64,000 bases of DNA from the NCBI RefSeq assembly GCF_000422765.1, contig NZ_AUGR01000006.1, positions 62,001 through 126,000 on the forward strand, read 5' to 3'. This DNA comes from Neptunomonas japonica DSM 18939 (GTDB taxonomy: Bacteria; Pseudomonadota; Gammaproteobacteria; Pseudomonadales; Balneatricaceae). Under the pieces are notes generated by a model, which was not told the DNA's origin, ran no database searches, and was given only the letters and a program-made list of their open reading frames with translations. Made by a program: the position numbers and the translations under genes. Within the stretch, counting starts at the first letter, position 1. Every line of letters begins with the position of its first letter. This document shows positions 52,233 to 62,736 of this stretch, piece after piece.

Positions 52233-53054
52233 TTAATTATTAAGACTACGTTGCAAGCCTTTAGCGGCCATGATTCGAGTAGATATTTCTTCAATCGAAA
52301 AAGTCGTTGTGTTGATAAAAGATATTTTTTGAGAAGCAAAAAGCCTTTCAACAAATCTGATTTCTGTATCGCATTGGTTGAGAGACGAGTAGCGGCTATT
52401 AGGGCGGCGTTCATGGCGAATCGCCGTTAGTTGAAAAGGGTCAATGGTTAGGCCGTATAGTTTGTCTTTATAAGGCTCTAAGCATGCCGGAAGTCCATTG
52501 CTTTCCAGGTCATCTTCTGTAAGCGGGTAGTTTGCAGCACGAATACCAAACTGTAGCGCCATATAAAGGCAGGTCGGTGTTTTGCCGCAACGAGATACGC
52601 CTAATAAGATAATATCGGCTTCGTTATATTGCTTGGTTCTGGCGCCATCATCGTTATCAAGAGCGAAGTTGACTGAGTTTATGCGATCCTTGTAGCGGTC
52701 AGATTCAACAATTGCATGTGATTTTCCGACAGAATACGAAGATTTTGTAGCAAACTCGTTTTCCAATGGCTTGATAAAGGTAGAGAAAATATCAATTTTA
52801 AGTGTGTCACATGTATTCAATATTTGGCGAATTTCATCATTAACAATGGTGTCGATCAGAATGGGTCTTAAACCGTCGTTGACCCCGGCAGCAGTAATGC
52901 TTTGTACTGCCTCCAGCGCTTTTTCTTGAGTGTTGATATAAGGGAGTGTGATTTTTTCGAATTCGATCTCTTCAAACTGTGCAAGAAGGCTATCGCCTAA
53001 TGCTTCTGCTGTAATGCCTGTTCCATCAGAAATAAAAAATACAGTACGTTTCAT
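52233..53054 (-). CDS. ppsR: PpsR, PEP synthetase regulatory kinase/phosphorylase
   Basis: The 273-residue DUF299 protein has the start [19 protein letters not shown], the P-loop [16 protein letters not shown] and [20 protein letters not shown]. It switches PEP synthase off and on by ADP-dependent phosphorylation and phosphate-dependent dephosphorylation. It is divergent from the DTW and ppsA genes, the classic neighbourhood. Confidence 0.94.
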   Translation of the reverse strand: MKRTVFFISDGTGITAEALGDSLLAQFEEIEFEKITLPYINTQEKALEAVQSITAAGVNDGLRPILIDTIVNDEIRQILNTCDTLKIDIFSTFIKPLENEFATKSSYSVGKSHAIVESDRYKDRINSVNFALDNDDGARTKQYNEADIILLGVSRCGKTPTCLYMALQFGIRAANYPLTEDDLESNGLPACLEPYKDKLYGLTIDPFQLTAIRHERRPNSRYSSLNQCDTEIRFVERLFASQKISFINTTTFSIEEISTRIMAAKGLQRSLNN

Positions 53055-53289
53055 GAGACTCTCTGCGTGAATTAGTAAACCACTATAGCAAATATGTTTT
53101 TTCTCTACAGCTAGAAATGTTTACCTATGAAATTTGAGTAACTCTTCTCTTGTTAAAAGCGCAGTGATAGTGCCGTTGGTAATTATGATATTATTTGCTG
53201 GTTTGTAGTTAGCAATGTAAAAGGTAGTGTTTTACATGTGATTAGTCTTCTTTTTGTCGTTAGTTAAACCGCAGGTTGTCCATATATTA

Positions 53290-53835
53290 ATGCATATAAT
53301 TTTACTGACACATGAACGAGAACTGCTTAAAAAGACTAATACAGGACGCCTAGTAGAAGCGCTTGATGGGTTGAATGTGACGCGTATTACATGGCAAAGA
53401 ACATGCCCAGATGCCTCGTTACTAGAATGGATAAAAGAAGGTGAAGTTGGCTTGCTATACCCTGACAAAGGGTCAGATAACAAAAATTGTAATACAGGTG
53501 AGTTGGCAGGCTCTGATGAAGAGGCTAAGCCAGCTTTACCGTTAAATAAGCAGAAAGTGGCCCTTCTTTCAAAATTTATATTGATAGATAGTACTTGGCA
53601 AGAGGCTCGAAAAATTTTTAATCGAAGCCCTTATCTTAAATTGTTGCCAAGGGTTTCGTTGGATCTAGTCGATGATTCTAAGTTTATATTACGTAGAAAC
53701 CAGATTGATGGGGGGCTATGTACTGCGGAAAGTGTGATAGCTTTATTGCGGATGAATAAACAGAACCTGCTTGCAAATAAATTAGAAACGGATTTTCATG
53801 CATTCATTGGTCATGTTAATAATTCACCTAAATAG
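53290..53835 (+). CDS. DTW domain protein (TDD superfamily, possible tRNA acp3U transferase)
   Basis: From ATG at 53290 the 181-residue protein has the DxTW core (LIDSTWQEARKIFNRSP) and the RRNQIDGGLCTAESVIALL stretch. DTW proteins such as TapT make acp3U in tRNA from S-adenosylmethionine. The N-terminal Cys-rich zinc part of many DTW proteins is missing, so it is a short form. It lies between ppsR and ppsA; no link to those is apparent. No good ribosome site is seen, so the start is uncertain. Confidence 0.8.
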   Translation: MHIILLTHERELLKKTNTGRLVEALDGLNVTRITWQRTCPDASLLEWIKEGEVGLLYPDKGSDNKNCNTGELAGSDEEAKPALPLNKQKVALLSKFILIDSTWQEARKIFNRSPYLKLLPRVSLDLVDDSKFILRRNQIDGGLCTAESVIALLRMNKQNLLANKLETDFHAFIGHVNNSPK

Positions 53836-53958
53836 AATCATTTGAGCGTAGGTTAGGGTTTTCATTTTTTTCTGAAATTAACGTATGCTGTGCTGACGTG
53901 GTGCTGAACAATAATACAGATAAACAGTGTGTCGGCCGAATAGCAGGAGAGAAAAGCT

Positions 53959-56328
53959 TTGCATAATTACGTATTACGTCTTGATCAGGCGGGTATGGGC
54001 GATGTTGAAATAGTAGGTGGTAAAAACGCTTCATTAGGGGAGATGATAAGCCAGTTAAGCTCTGTCGGGGTAAATGTCCCTGGAGGATTTGCAACCACAG
54101 CAGATGCATTTCGTGAATTTTTAGTTTTTAGTGGTTTAAAAGATAAAATAAACAAAGCTTTACAGCGGTTAGATACCAATGATGTAGTTGCTCTTGCCTC
54201 TGTTGGAAGCGAAATCCGTCAATGGATTTTTGATGCTGAGTTACAACCCGAACTAGATAACGCTATAGAGTCCTCCTACGCTGAGCTATGTGCGGGTAAT
54301 GCGGATATGGCTGTAGCTGTTCGCTCCTCAGCAACCGCCGAAGATCTACCTGATGCATCTTTTGCTGGCCAACAAGAAACCTTTTTAAATATTCGTGGGG
54401 TTGACCAGGTCAAGCAAGCGATCAAAGAGGTATTTGCTTCTCTTTATAATGATCGTGCTATTTCTTATCGCACACACCATAACTTTGAACACCATGATGT
54501 TGCTTTATCTGCGGGTGTTCAGCGTATGGTGCGTAGTGAAACGGGCTCATCGGGTGTTATGTTTTCGATGGACACAGAGTCTGGTTTTAATCATGTTGTT
54601 TTTATTACCGCGTCTTATGGCTTAGGTGAAACGATTGTTCAGGGGGCGGTTAACCCAGATGAGTTTTATGTATACAAGCCGACGTTAAAGCAAAAAATCC
54701 CCGCTATTTTAAGACGTACCTTAGGCCCAAAAGCTATCAAAATGGTCTATGCTGGCGATGGCTCCACAGCTAAGTCTGTGGCTACCGTTAATGTAGAGAT
54801 GAGTGATCGAAATCGTTTTTGTATTAATGATGATGATACCCATGCATTAGCCGAAATTGCCGTCACCATCGAAAAACATTATGACAGGCCGATGGATATT
54901 GAATGGGCTAAAGATGGAGATGACGGGCAGATTTACGTGGTTCAGGCACGCCCTGAGACAGTGCGTAGCAAAGATAACGGTAACGTCATTGAGCGATATT
55001 TGTTAAAAGAGAAAGGTAGCGTGCTAGTAGAAGGGCGCTCCATTGGTCATCGTATTGGCTCTGGGCCTGTTCGACTAGTGTCAGATATCTCGCAAATGTC
55101 AAAAGTACAGCCCGGTGAAGTGCTTGTTACTGATATGACGGATCCTGACTGGGAGCCTGTCATGAAGCGAGCGGCGGGTATTGTTACCAACCGTGGTGGG
55201 CGTACATGTCATGCTGCGATTATTGCGCGTGAGTTAGGTATCCCAGCTATTGTTGGTTGTGGTGATGCGACCGACAGGTTGCGTGATGGACAAGTCGTCA
55301 CTGTATCGTGTGCAGAAGGGGATACCGGTCGTGCTTATGAAGGCCGTTTAAGTTTCGAACATCAAACAAACAGTGTTGAATCTATGCCTGTGTTGCCATT
55401 TGATGTGATGATGAATGTAGGTAACCCTGATCGTGCATTTGATTTTCAGTCACTTCCCAATGCGGGTGTTGGGTTGGCGCGACTTGAATTTATTATTAAC
55501 CGTATGATTGGAGTTCACCCTAAAGCATTGCTTAATATGGATGAGCAGCCGTATGAAGTGCGCCAGGTAATTGAAAGACGTATTGCTGGGTATGATGATC
55601 CGATTGATTTTTATATCAGTAAGCTCGTAGAAGGTATCGCGACCCTAGGGGCTGCTTTTTACCCTAAAAAAGTCATTGTTAGGATGTCCGACTTTAAATC
55701 TAATGAGTATGGACATCTGATAGGAGGCGATCAATATGAGCCGAGTGAAGAAAACCCAATGCTTGGTTTTAGAGGCGCAGCTCGATATATATCTGACTCT
55801 TTCCGTGATTGTTTTGAGCTTGAATGTCGGGCCTTGAAAAAGGTGCGCGATGAAATGCGCCTGACAAATATTGAGATAATGATTCCTTTTGTACGTACCG
55901 TAGGTGAAGCGAAACAGGTTGTGGAGCTGCTGGCTGAAAATGGTTTAAGGCGTGGGGAAAATGGATTACGCCTGATTATGATGTGTGAGATTCCTTCAAA
56001 CGCTTTGTTAGCGGATGAGTTTTTAGAGTACTTTGATGGTTTTTCCATTGGCTCTAATGATCTGACGCAGCTTACATTAGGGCTGGATAGGGATTCGGGT
56101 GTTATAGCCCATCTTTTTGATGAGCGTAATGATGCCGTTAAAAAGCTTTTAAGTATGGCAATCGATGCCTGTAAAGCTAAGGGTAAATACATTGGAATCT
56201 GTGGGCAAGGGCCGTCAGATCATCCTGATCTGGCTAAGTGGTTGATGGAGCAAGGCATTACGAGTGTTTCGCTTAATCCAGATTCAGTCTTGGATACATG
56301 GTTTTTCTTGGCTAATCGCCCGCATTAA
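53959..56328 (+). CDS. ppsA: PpsA, phosphoenolpyruvate synthase
   Basis: The 789-residue enzyme has the ATP-grasp N-terminal domain ([37 protein letters not shown]), the phosphohistidine domain with catalytic His in [18 protein letters not shown] and the C-terminal PEP barrel with CGQGPSDHP. It makes PEP from pyruvate and ATP for gluconeogenesis. The start is TTG at 53959, eight bases after AGGAGAG; the family N-terminus begins there. It is controlled by PpsR encoded nearby. Confidence 0.95.
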   Translation: MHNYVLRLDQAGMGDVEIVGGKNASLGEMISQLSSVGVNVPGGFATTADAFREFLVFSGLKDKINKALQRLDTNDVVALASVGSEIRQWIFDAELQPELDNAIESSYAELCAGNADMAVAVRSSATAEDLPDASFAGQQETFLNIRGVDQVKQAIKEVFASLYNDRAISYRTHHNFEHHDVALSAGVQRMVRSETGSSGVMFSMDTESGFNHVVFITASYGLGETIVQGAVNPDEFYVYKPTLKQKIPAILRRTLGPKAIKMVYAGDGSTAKSVATVNVEMSDRNRFCINDDDTHALAEIAVTIEKHYDRPMDIEWAKDGDDGQIYVVQARPETVRSKDNGNVIERYLLKEKGSVLVEGRSIGHRIGSGPVRLVSDISQMSKVQPGEVLVTDMTDPDWEPVMKRAAGIVTNRGGRTCHAAIIARELGIPAIVGCGDATDRLRDGQVVTVSCAEGDTGRAYEGRLSFEHQTNSVESMPVLPFDVMMNVGNPDRAFDFQSLPNAGVGLARLEFIINRMIGVHPKALLNMDEQPYEVRQVIERRIAGYDDPIDFYISKLVEGIATLGAAFYPKKVIVRMSDFKSNEYGHLIGGDQYEPSEENPMLGFRGAARYISDSFRDCFELECRALKKVRDEMRLTNIEIMIPFVRTVGEAKQVVELLAENGLRRGENGLRLIMMCEIPSNALLADEFLEYFDGFSIGSNDLTQLTLGLDRDSGVIAHLFDERNDAVKKLLSMAIDACKAKGKYIGICGQGPSDHPDLAKWLMEQGITSVSLNPDSVLDTWFFLANRPH

Positions 56329-56350
56329 TCCCGCTTATGTTTTATCAAAT

Positions 56351-56372
56351 AAAGGGGCTTAGGCCCCTTTAT
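56351..56372 (+). terminator. Terminator after ppsA
   Basis: AAAGGGGC (56351-56358) pairs with GCCCCTTT (56363-56370) across TTAG; only a short AT tail follows. Confidence 0.7.
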
Positions 56373-56385
56373 TACGTTAGAGGAA

Positions 56386-57168
56386 ATGATGAACCAGCTT
56401 GAAATATGGCAGTATATTTTTATTGGACTTTTGTTTGTTTGGAGTGGTTTTGTTCGCTCGGGTTTAGGTTTTGGTGGTGCCGTGTTGACGCTTCCATTTC
56501 TTTTACTGGTACATAATGCTCCGTTGGTGTTTTTGCCGATTATTGCTGTTCATCTATTAGTCTTTTCGAGTTTTATCGCAATAACGAGTCACCAAAAAAG
56601 TCTCAAAAATAATCATTTAGTACCTCATCAATCCAGTATCGATTGGGCATATTTAAAGTCCTCATTAAAAGTCATGACCATTCCAAAGCTTATCGGCGTG
56701 TTTGGTTTATTGACGCTTCCAGCCGAGCTCATGAGTAGCATTATTTTTACGATAGTTATGGTGTATGCAGTTGGGTATGTGCTTAACAAGCCGTTTACTA
56801 GCAATAGCAAAACGCTGGATGCTGGCTTTCTTATATTAGGTGGGTATATCAGTGGTACTTCGTTGATTGGTGCTCCTTTGATTGTGGCTGTTTATGCTTC
56901 TCATGTCGCTAAACACCAATTAAGAGATACGCTGTTTGTTCTATGGTTTATTTTGGTATTGATCAAGTGTTTCGCGTTCATTTGGGCGGGTATTGATTTT
57001 CAGCTGGTTCATCATTTGTGGCTACTTCCGTGTGCTGCTCTTGGGCATGTGATTGGTATGCACTTTCACGAAAAAATTGTTAATGCAGAGACGCCAGTAT
57101 TTTTTCGCCTAGTAGGTGCTGCCCTTATTGTGATTAGCCTAATGGGGCTTTGGAAAGCATGGAGTTAA
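56386..57168 (+). CDS. TSUP (TauE/SafE) family permease
   Basis: The 260-residue protein has about eight membrane segments with the TSUP start SGLGFGGAVLTLPFLLLV and the second-half repeat GGYISGTSLIGAPLIVAVYA. Members move sulfite, sulfonates or organosulfur compounds. It sits 57 bases past ppsA behind a terminator. Either of two adjacent ATGs (56386, 56389) may be used; AGAGGA precedes them. Confidence 0.84.
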   Translation: MMNQLEIWQYIFIGLLFVWSGFVRSGLGFGGAVLTLPFLLLVHNAPLVFLPIIAVHLLVFSSFIAITSHQKSLKNNHLVPHQSSIDWAYLKSSLKVMTIPKLIGVFGLLTLPAELMSSIIFTIVMVYAVGYVLNKPFTSNSKTLDAGFLILGGYISGTSLIGAPLIVAVYASHVAKHQLRDTLFVLWFILVLIKCFAFIWAGIDFQLVHHLWLLPCAALGHVIGMHFHEKIVNAETPVFFRLVGAALIVISLMGLWKAWS

Positions 57169-57364
57169 GTGAATGTTCTGTAAAGGATAAAATATAGACT
57201 TAGCTGTATATGTGAAAAACGGTTAAATCTTGCTAAATACAAGCAATCAAAGGTGCTTCTCTATTTGTTAAGTTGCGACTCAGTGTCTACATTATATGCA
57301 TGGATGTGATGTTTAAGCATTACTCTACCCAGATAATGGCTAAGCTATGAGAAGGACTAAATGA

Positions 57365-60175
57365 ATGAGTTTTGTTAGTAATGCAGGGGTTGTCATACTC
57401 ACGCTCAGTTGTTTAAGTTCAGCAATTGGCGCCGTGAATAGCAGTGCTAATGACGTTGCTGCTTATTTTGAAGATGCTAACAAGCTGTATTATCAAGATG
57501 AACTGACATCAGCTGTATTGCAGCTAAAAAATGCATTGCAGGTTGATGCTCGCCATCTGCCTTCTTTGGTGCTTTCTGGCGAAATATATTTACAGCAAGG
57601 TGATGCCAAAGCCGCTGAGCATGTTTTACGCCAAGCGCTTCTATTTGGTGCTGATTCATCATTGGTTGTGTTGAATCTTGCAAAGGCTTATTTGCAGCTA
57701 GGTGATTATCAAAGAATTATTACTGACTTACCTATTGATGGTTTAGCTTCACGCATACAGGTTGACCTCTTGGGTTACCGGGCTGAAGCTTACACTCTGT
57801 TAGGGCAATTAAAAGATGCCCGCTATGCAATAGACTTTGCGCTTAATATCGATAGTGGAGCGCTATTACCTCGTTTAGCCAATGTTATTTTGCAAATCCG
57901 GGAAGGCGCTTATGACGGGGCTTTAGAAAGTGCGCAGCAATTAATAGTGGACTGGCCCAATGATGCTCGTTCTTGGAATAGTCATGCTTCTGTTGTGCAT
58001 GCACTAGGTAACTTAGAAGCGGCGATAAGCAGCTATGATAAAGCACTTGTCATACAGCCCAACCATGTTGATGCGAGGGTTGCTAAAGTTGGCGCATTAA
58101 TTGATTTGGATCGCTTAGATGAAGCTGATGTTGACCTTGCTTTTTTAGAGAACGAATCACCATACGAGCCACGTGCTGCTTACTTTAGAGGGTTGTTGTT
58201 ATCAAAGTCCGGTAAGGCTGAAGAAGCGCGCTTAGAGTATGTGAAATGCACTGAGGTTGTTGCTGTACTTCCTAAAGCAAAAGTAGCTTCTGATCCACAA
58301 TTATTAATGGCTGCAGCGCTAGCGCATCATGCATTAAAGCAATGGGAGTCGGTGCGCACTTATCTTGAAATGTATCTTAAGAAAATCCCTACGGATGTTG
58401 GCGCTCATAAGCTTTTAGCTGATGTACTACTTGGGCAAGGCGAGCCAGAAAAAGCGATTAAGTTATTAAATAACGCTCGTGTACTGGCTGAAACAGACGC
58501 TGGTCTGCTTGCGATGCTTGCAGCAGCGTACAGCCAAACAGGCAGGCACGACAGGGCGACTAATCTGCTGGAAGAAGCCGTTAGTAAAGGTGACAGCCTC
58601 TATATTGAGACGCAGCTTGCTAAGAGCTTGCTAAAGTCTGGTGATGTTGATCGAGGAATGCTAACACTTGAAAAAGTCTTTTCTAAGAAGCCTACACAGC
58701 AAACGGCTTTTCTATTAACGGTTTCATATATTCAGCAAAAGCTATTTACTAAAGCCAAAGATGCGGCGCGTTGGCTGGTTGAGTTTTCGCCTGATAATGT
58801 CACTTATAGGAATTTGCTGGGTATAGCTCTCTTCTCTAAAGGAGAAATGACTGAGGCTAGAGAGCAGTTCGCGATTATTTTGGAGAAAGATCCTAGTTTT
58901 TCTGCTTCAAAACTAAATCTCGTTAAAATAGAAATAGCTGAGAAAAATTTGCAAACAGCTAGAGCTTTAGCTGATGAGTTGATAGCTGAGTTCCCTGAGA
59001 ATACCAAGGTTATGCTTGAAATGTCGCGCTTGGAATCGGCGTTAGGGAATTCTAATGGGTCTCTTAAGTGGGCTGAAAAAGCAGCTGCCTTAGATGGGCT
59101 CTCATTAGAGCCTGCTCTTTACCTCGCGGGTTTATATACTGAGTTAGGAAAGCTGGAACTCGCTGAGAGTGTCGCTATAAAAGGTGTTCGAAACCATGCA
59201 GAAGATCTGTCTATACTTTCAGCGTTAGGACAAATACAAATATTGAAAAACGAGCCTAAAGCAGCACAAGTCACCTTTAAAAAGATGGTTAAAATTGCGG
59301 GTTATGATGCCGAGGCTCTATATAAAATAGCACTACTGCAATTGCGTGTTAATGAGATTTCAGACGCACGTTATTCACTGACAAAAGTCTTACAAGCTCA
59401 GCCGGATTACTATCCTGCTGAAGTGTTGCAAGTTGAGTTGAGCACAAAGCTAGGGATGCTTGATAATGCAGCAAGAGCCGCGCAGCAGCTGCAGGAAAAA
59501 TATCCAAACAACCCTGTAGGTTCTCAGCTACTAGGAGATGTTTTTATGGCGCGTGAGCAATATAAGAAAGCGGATACCCAATATTTGCAGGGGCTTATGC
59601 TTAAACCTGTCAGTGCTTTGGTGAGTAGTCGTTATAAGGCGTTGCAAGCCCAAGAGAAAAAAACGGAATCCGGTAGAGTTTTAGCGCAATGGCTACAATC
59701 CAACCCTCAAGATTCAAGCATCAAGCTGGCATATTCTGAATACTTAATCGCTTCTCAAGACTATAAGCAAGCGGCTATCTCTCTGGTGCAGTTGCTAGAT
59801 AGTTTCCCCGAAGATGCCTTGCTGTTAAATAATATGGCATATGTGCTTTACAAGTTGGATCAGCCTGAAGCGTTGAGTTATGCCAAGCGCGCTTATGAAA
59901 AGGCCGCTAATGTTCCGCAAATTGCAGACACGCTAGGTTGGTTGCTAGTGGAGTCTGGAAGCGCAGAAGAAGGTTTGAAGTTTCTCAGAGAGGCAAGTTC
60001 ACGTGAGTCTAACTCCCCCGAAATTCTTTATCATTTATCGGTAGCGCTTAATGTCATTGGTAGAGATAAAGAGGCTGCCATATACCTAGATAGAGCTTTG
60101 TTGTTAGGTGAGGAGTTTGAAGGAAAGGATAGGGCAGTATTGCTAAAACAAGAAATAAAAATGAACACTAAATAA
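57365..60175 (+). CDS. prsT: PrsT-type TPR protein of the PEP-CTERM/exosortase system
   Basis: The 936-residue protein has an N-terminal signal-like segment (about 7-24) and then TPR units nearly to the end. The start of the mature part (DVAAYFEDANKLYYQDELTS, then AVLQLKNALQVDARHLPSLV) matches the PEP-CTERM system TPR protein PrsT, whose length is also about 900 aa. Such proteins are thought to help export or assembly of exopolysaccharide and PEP-CTERM proteins. The next gene encodes a PEP-CTERM protein, which supports the call. An earlier ATG at 57361 is in another frame. Confidence 0.88.
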   Translation: MSFVSNAGVVILTLSCLSSAIGAVNSSANDVAAYFEDANKLYYQDELTSAVLQLKNALQVDARHLPSLVLSGEIYLQQGDAKAAEHVLRQALLFGADSSLVVLNLAKAYLQLGDYQRIITDLPIDGLASRIQVDLLGYRAEAYTLLGQLKDARYAIDFALNIDSGALLPRLANVILQIREGAYDGALESAQQLIVDWPNDARSWNSHASVVHALGNLEAAISSYDKALVIQPNHVDARVAKVGALIDLDRLDEADVDLAFLENESPYEPRAAYFRGLLLSKSGKAEEARLEYVKCTEVVAVLPKAKVASDPQLLMAAALAHHALKQWESVRTYLEMYLKKIPTDVGAHKLLADVLLGQGEPEKAIKLLNNARVLAETDAGLLAMLAAAYSQTGRHDRATNLLEEAVSKGDSLYIETQLAKSLLKSGDVDRGMLTLEKVFSKKPTQQTAFLLTVSYIQQKLFTKAKDAARWLVEFSPDNVTYRNLLGIALFSKGEMTEAREQFAIILEKDPSFSASKLNLVKIEIAEKNLQTARALADELIAEFPENTKVMLEMSRLESALGNSNGSLKWAEKAAALDGLSLEPALYLAGLYTELGKLELAESVAIKGVRNHAEDLSILSALGQIQILKNEPKAAQVTFKKMVKIAGYDAEALYKIALLQLRVNEISDARYSLTKVLQAQPDYYPAEVLQVELSTKLGMLDNAARAAQQLQEKYPNNPVGSQLLGDVFMAREQYKKADTQYLQGLMLKPVSALVSSRYKALQAQEKKTESGRVLAQWLQSNPQDSSIKLAYSEYLIASQDYKQAAISLVQLLDSFPEDALLLNNMAYVLYKLDQPEALSYAKRAYEKAANVPQIADTLGWLLVESGSAEEGLKFLREASSRESNSPEILYHLSVALNVIGRDKEAAIYLDRALLLGEEFEGKDRAVLLKQEIKMNTK

Positions 60176-60331
60176 ATTAATGTTTGAAATCTTATAAAAA
60201 ACGAGCGTTTTGATTCATTAACCTGTTGATATTTAAATATAAAAACATTTATCAAAATAATTACCTTGTTTAAATAATTCTATAGGAATAATATGTCTGT
60301 TATAGGCAACAGTAACCATGCAGGTGGCTTT

Positions 60332-61159
60332 ATGAACCTTACAAATATTATGATTGGATTATGTGCGACATTGGCGCTCGGTAGTTTGAATGCCAATGCA
60401 TCGGTAAGCTGGAACTTTAAAACCGCAAGTTCGGGTGATTACAGGGTGTCGAGTACAACGTCGGGGTCTTATGAGTTTGTGGGGAGTGGAGCTGGCGCAG
60501 TTACAACTTTATCTGCGTGGTCTGCACCAGTATCAGGATCTAGCCAAATCAGTAATGTTAACAGCCTGTTGGCACATAACGAGTATGGACTAGTTATTGA
60601 TCAAGATGGTTACGGTGCTGACGGTTCTGGTTACGGCAACTCAGGCGGAGATAGTCACGCAATTGATAATGGCGGAAAATATGAATTTGTCATGTTTGAT
60701 TTTGGCGATAAAAACTTTTCTTTAGATGCTTTTGATATTGGCTGGTATAGCGGTGATTCTGATGTGACAGTCATGGCTTATCATGGTGGCACGCCTGGTT
60801 CACAGCCAGCAGAGCATATTAATGGTGTGAACTTATCGGGGCTAGCTGCAAACGGCTGGAGCGTTATCAGTCATCATTCAAACCCTGGGACTGGTTCTGA
60901 ATCAGTAAACAGCAACTTAGCGCCTGTGTACTCAAGTTATTGGATTATTGGTGCTTATATGTCTGCTGTTGGGGCCGGATCTGGCGATACGATTACTGAT
61001 AGCAATTGGGACGGTATAAAGTTAGCCGGCATTACCGGAACTATAAGCTCTCCACCACCAACAAACTCTGTTCCAGAACCAAGCACATTACTTATGATGG
61101 CGTTGGGTTTAGCTGTGATCTCCCGTAAGACAATATTAGATAAAATCAAGAGAACCTGA
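60332..61159 (+). CDS. PEP-CTERM sorting domain protein
   Basis: From ATG at 60332 (AGGTGG upstream) the 275-residue protein has a signal peptide (about 1-24, ending NANAS), a Gly/Ser/Asn-rich mature part with few charged residues, and a C-terminal PEP-CTERM signal: VPEPSTLLMMALGLAVI with PEP at 248-250, hydrophobic helix, then basic tail SRKTILDKIKRT. An exosortase would cut at PEP. The mature part (about 25-240) resembles no family I can name, although its exDxxYG-type repeats suggest a beta-rich surface protein. The exosortase gene is not in the window. Confidence 0.9.
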   Translation: MNLTNIMIGLCATLALGSLNANASVSWNFKTASSGDYRVSSTTSGSYEFVGSGAGAVTTLSAWSAPVSGSSQISNVNSLLAHNEYGLVIDQDGYGADGSGYGNSGGDSHAIDNGGKYEFVMFDFGDKNFSLDAFDIGWYSGDSDVTVMAYHGGTPGSQPAEHINGVNLSGLAANGWSVISHHSNPGTGSESVNSNLAPVYSSYWIIGAYMSAVGAGSGDTITDSNWDGIKLAGITGTISSPPPTNSVPEPSTLLMMALGLAVISRKTILDKIKRT

Positions 61160-61185
61160 TTTCAAGCATATTGTTGTGGTTGTAA

Positions 61186-61215
61186 AAAAACCGAAGCATT
61201 TATGCTTCGGTTTTT
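61186..61215. terminator. Bidirectional terminator between the PEP-CTERM and crotonase genes
   Basis: A 14-bp perfect stem (61186-61199 and 61202-61215) with A-rich and T-rich flanks can end transcripts on both strands. Confidence 0.9.
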
Positions 61216-61254
61216 GCTATTTAGGGCTTAAAGCTTAGTTTGTGGATCGGCTTT

Positions 61255-62088
61255 TTATTGGCCTTTGTACTGGCCCGGGCGCTTTTCAACGAAAGCGCTA
61301 ACCGCCTCTAAATGATCTTCTGTGTTGTGGCACATGCCTTGAAAAACCGCGCACAAATCTAAGAAGTCAGCGAGTTCTTGGCGTTGTGCTGCTTTCATTA
61401 GGCGTTTAGTCAAACGTGTTGCTTGAGGAGGTTTAGCTGCTATTTGTTTAGCGAGCTTCATTGCACTAGGCATTAGCTCTTCAGGGTTAACAACATCCAG
61501 AAGTAGGCCCATTGTTTTCGCTTCATCAGCTTTGACTAGCCGGCCAGTAAAGGTCATATCGGCTGCTTTTTGGTAGCCGATAAGTCGTTGTAAGAACCAC
61601 GCTCCTCCATCTCCTGGGATGATGCCGAGGTTAACAAAAGTCTCGCCGAGCAATGCCTCTGTGGATCCTATACGCATGTCACACATACAAGTAAGGTCGA
61701 ATCCTGCACCAATCGCTGCACCGTTAATCGCAGCAATCACAGGCACTTCGCAGTTATATACAGCCAGCGGGATTTTTTGAATGCCGCGCCTATACTTGTC
61801 TTGTACCTCATAAACGTTACCGCTAAAGGCTCCATCACAATGCTCACCATCGCGCTCTAGCATCTCTTTTATATTACCACCTGCCGAGAATGCTTTACCG
61901 GCACCGGTAATAACGAGTACTGAGACATCATCGCTTTCATTGACCCATTGAATAGCTTTCAGTATGTCATCGATCAAGTGAGTCCCTGTTAACGCGTTTC
62001 GAACATCGTCACGATTTAATGTAAGAAGTGCGATACGGTTTTCGAGTTGTAATGTTGCATCTAAAAGCTGAGGAGTTTGCTTGGACAT
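61255..62088 (-). CDS. Enoyl-CoA hydratase/isomerase (crotonase) family protein
   Basis: The 277-residue protein has the crotonase oxyanion-hole motifs GKAFSAGGNIKEML and INGAAIGAGFDLTCMCD, and the glutamate region ALLGETFVNLGIIPGDGGAWFLQR, where the second catalytic Glu position is Asp (PGDGG). It acts on acyl-CoA substrates in the cytosol, perhaps in beta-oxidation. The exact substrate is open. It is a single gene. Confidence 0.87.
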   Translation of the reverse strand: MSKQTPQLLDATLQLENRIALLTLNRDDVRNALTGTHLIDDILKAIQWVNESDDVSVLVITGAGKAFSAGGNIKEMLERDGEHCDGAFSGNVYEVQDKYRRGIQKIPLAVYNCEVPVIAAINGAAIGAGFDLTCMCDMRIGSTEALLGETFVNLGIIPGDGGAWFLQRLIGYQKAADMTFTGRLVKADEAKTMGLLLDVVNPEELMPSAMKLAKQIAAKPPQATRLTKRLMKAAQRQELADFLDLCAVFQGMCHNTEDHLEAVSAFVEKRPGQYKGQ

Positions 62089-62244
62089 AATAAAGCCTCT
62101 ATTTTTTATGTAAGAATACTTGAATAGAGCTTAAAAATTAAGGGATTTCCTTTATCTTTATTTATCGTCTCAAACAATCGTTTGATTGTTAAGTGCCATC
62201 ATTTCACACATAATTATCATTATAAAAATAATAAGGCGTTGGTT

Positions 62245-62736
62245 ATGAACGATACAATGAAAGGTATTTCAATACTGTCTGTAACCGCTATCGCTATTTT
62301 TGGAGTGTTGAATCAGGATAATCAAGGCTTTGATATTGCTTTCTTGGCAGGTATTGGAGCTGAGACTGAGCAGTCCGCTTCGTTACAACTGCAGCAATCT
62401 ATTCTCGCGGGTGTTGACCCCACAGAAATTCAGGAACCTTCAGCCGCAGGCGTGACTGAGAGAGCGAGAGGTGTTGACTGTTATCGTGGTTGGATCTCTA
62501 TTGATGACGATAATATGGCCCTTGATCAACAGGCTTACATCAGTGCAGCCAATGAAAAAACGATGTATGTACGTATAGTTGACAGAAAACTTATTATCGA
62601 AATTCCTAATAACAATAAAACGCTGGCCCGAAGAGCTGATAATGTTCCTGTAGAAATTGCAGTGGAGTTGGCTGATGTCGCTGTTATTAATAAACAGTGC
62701 ACACGTAAAGATTTAATAATAACCGCATGGAAATGA
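62245..62736 (+). CDS. Hypothetical membrane-anchored or exported protein (163 aa)
   Basis: From ATG at 62245 with AAGG upstream this gives 163 residues: a hydrophobic N-terminal segment (about 7-22), a linker, and a soluble part with two Cys (GVDCYRGWIS and NKQCTRKD) that could form a disulfide. The body (about 75-160) alternates strands, e.g. MYVRIVDRKLIIEIP. I recognise no family. An earlier in-frame start at 62182 is less likely. Confidence 0.58.
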   Translation: MNDTMKGISILSVTAIAIFGVLNQDNQGFDIAFLAGIGAETEQSASLQLQQSILAGVDPTEIQEPSAAGVTERARGVDCYRGWISIDDDNMALDQQAYISAANEKTMYVRIVDRKLIIEIPNNNKTLARRADNVPVEIAVELADVAVINKQCTRKDLIITAWK

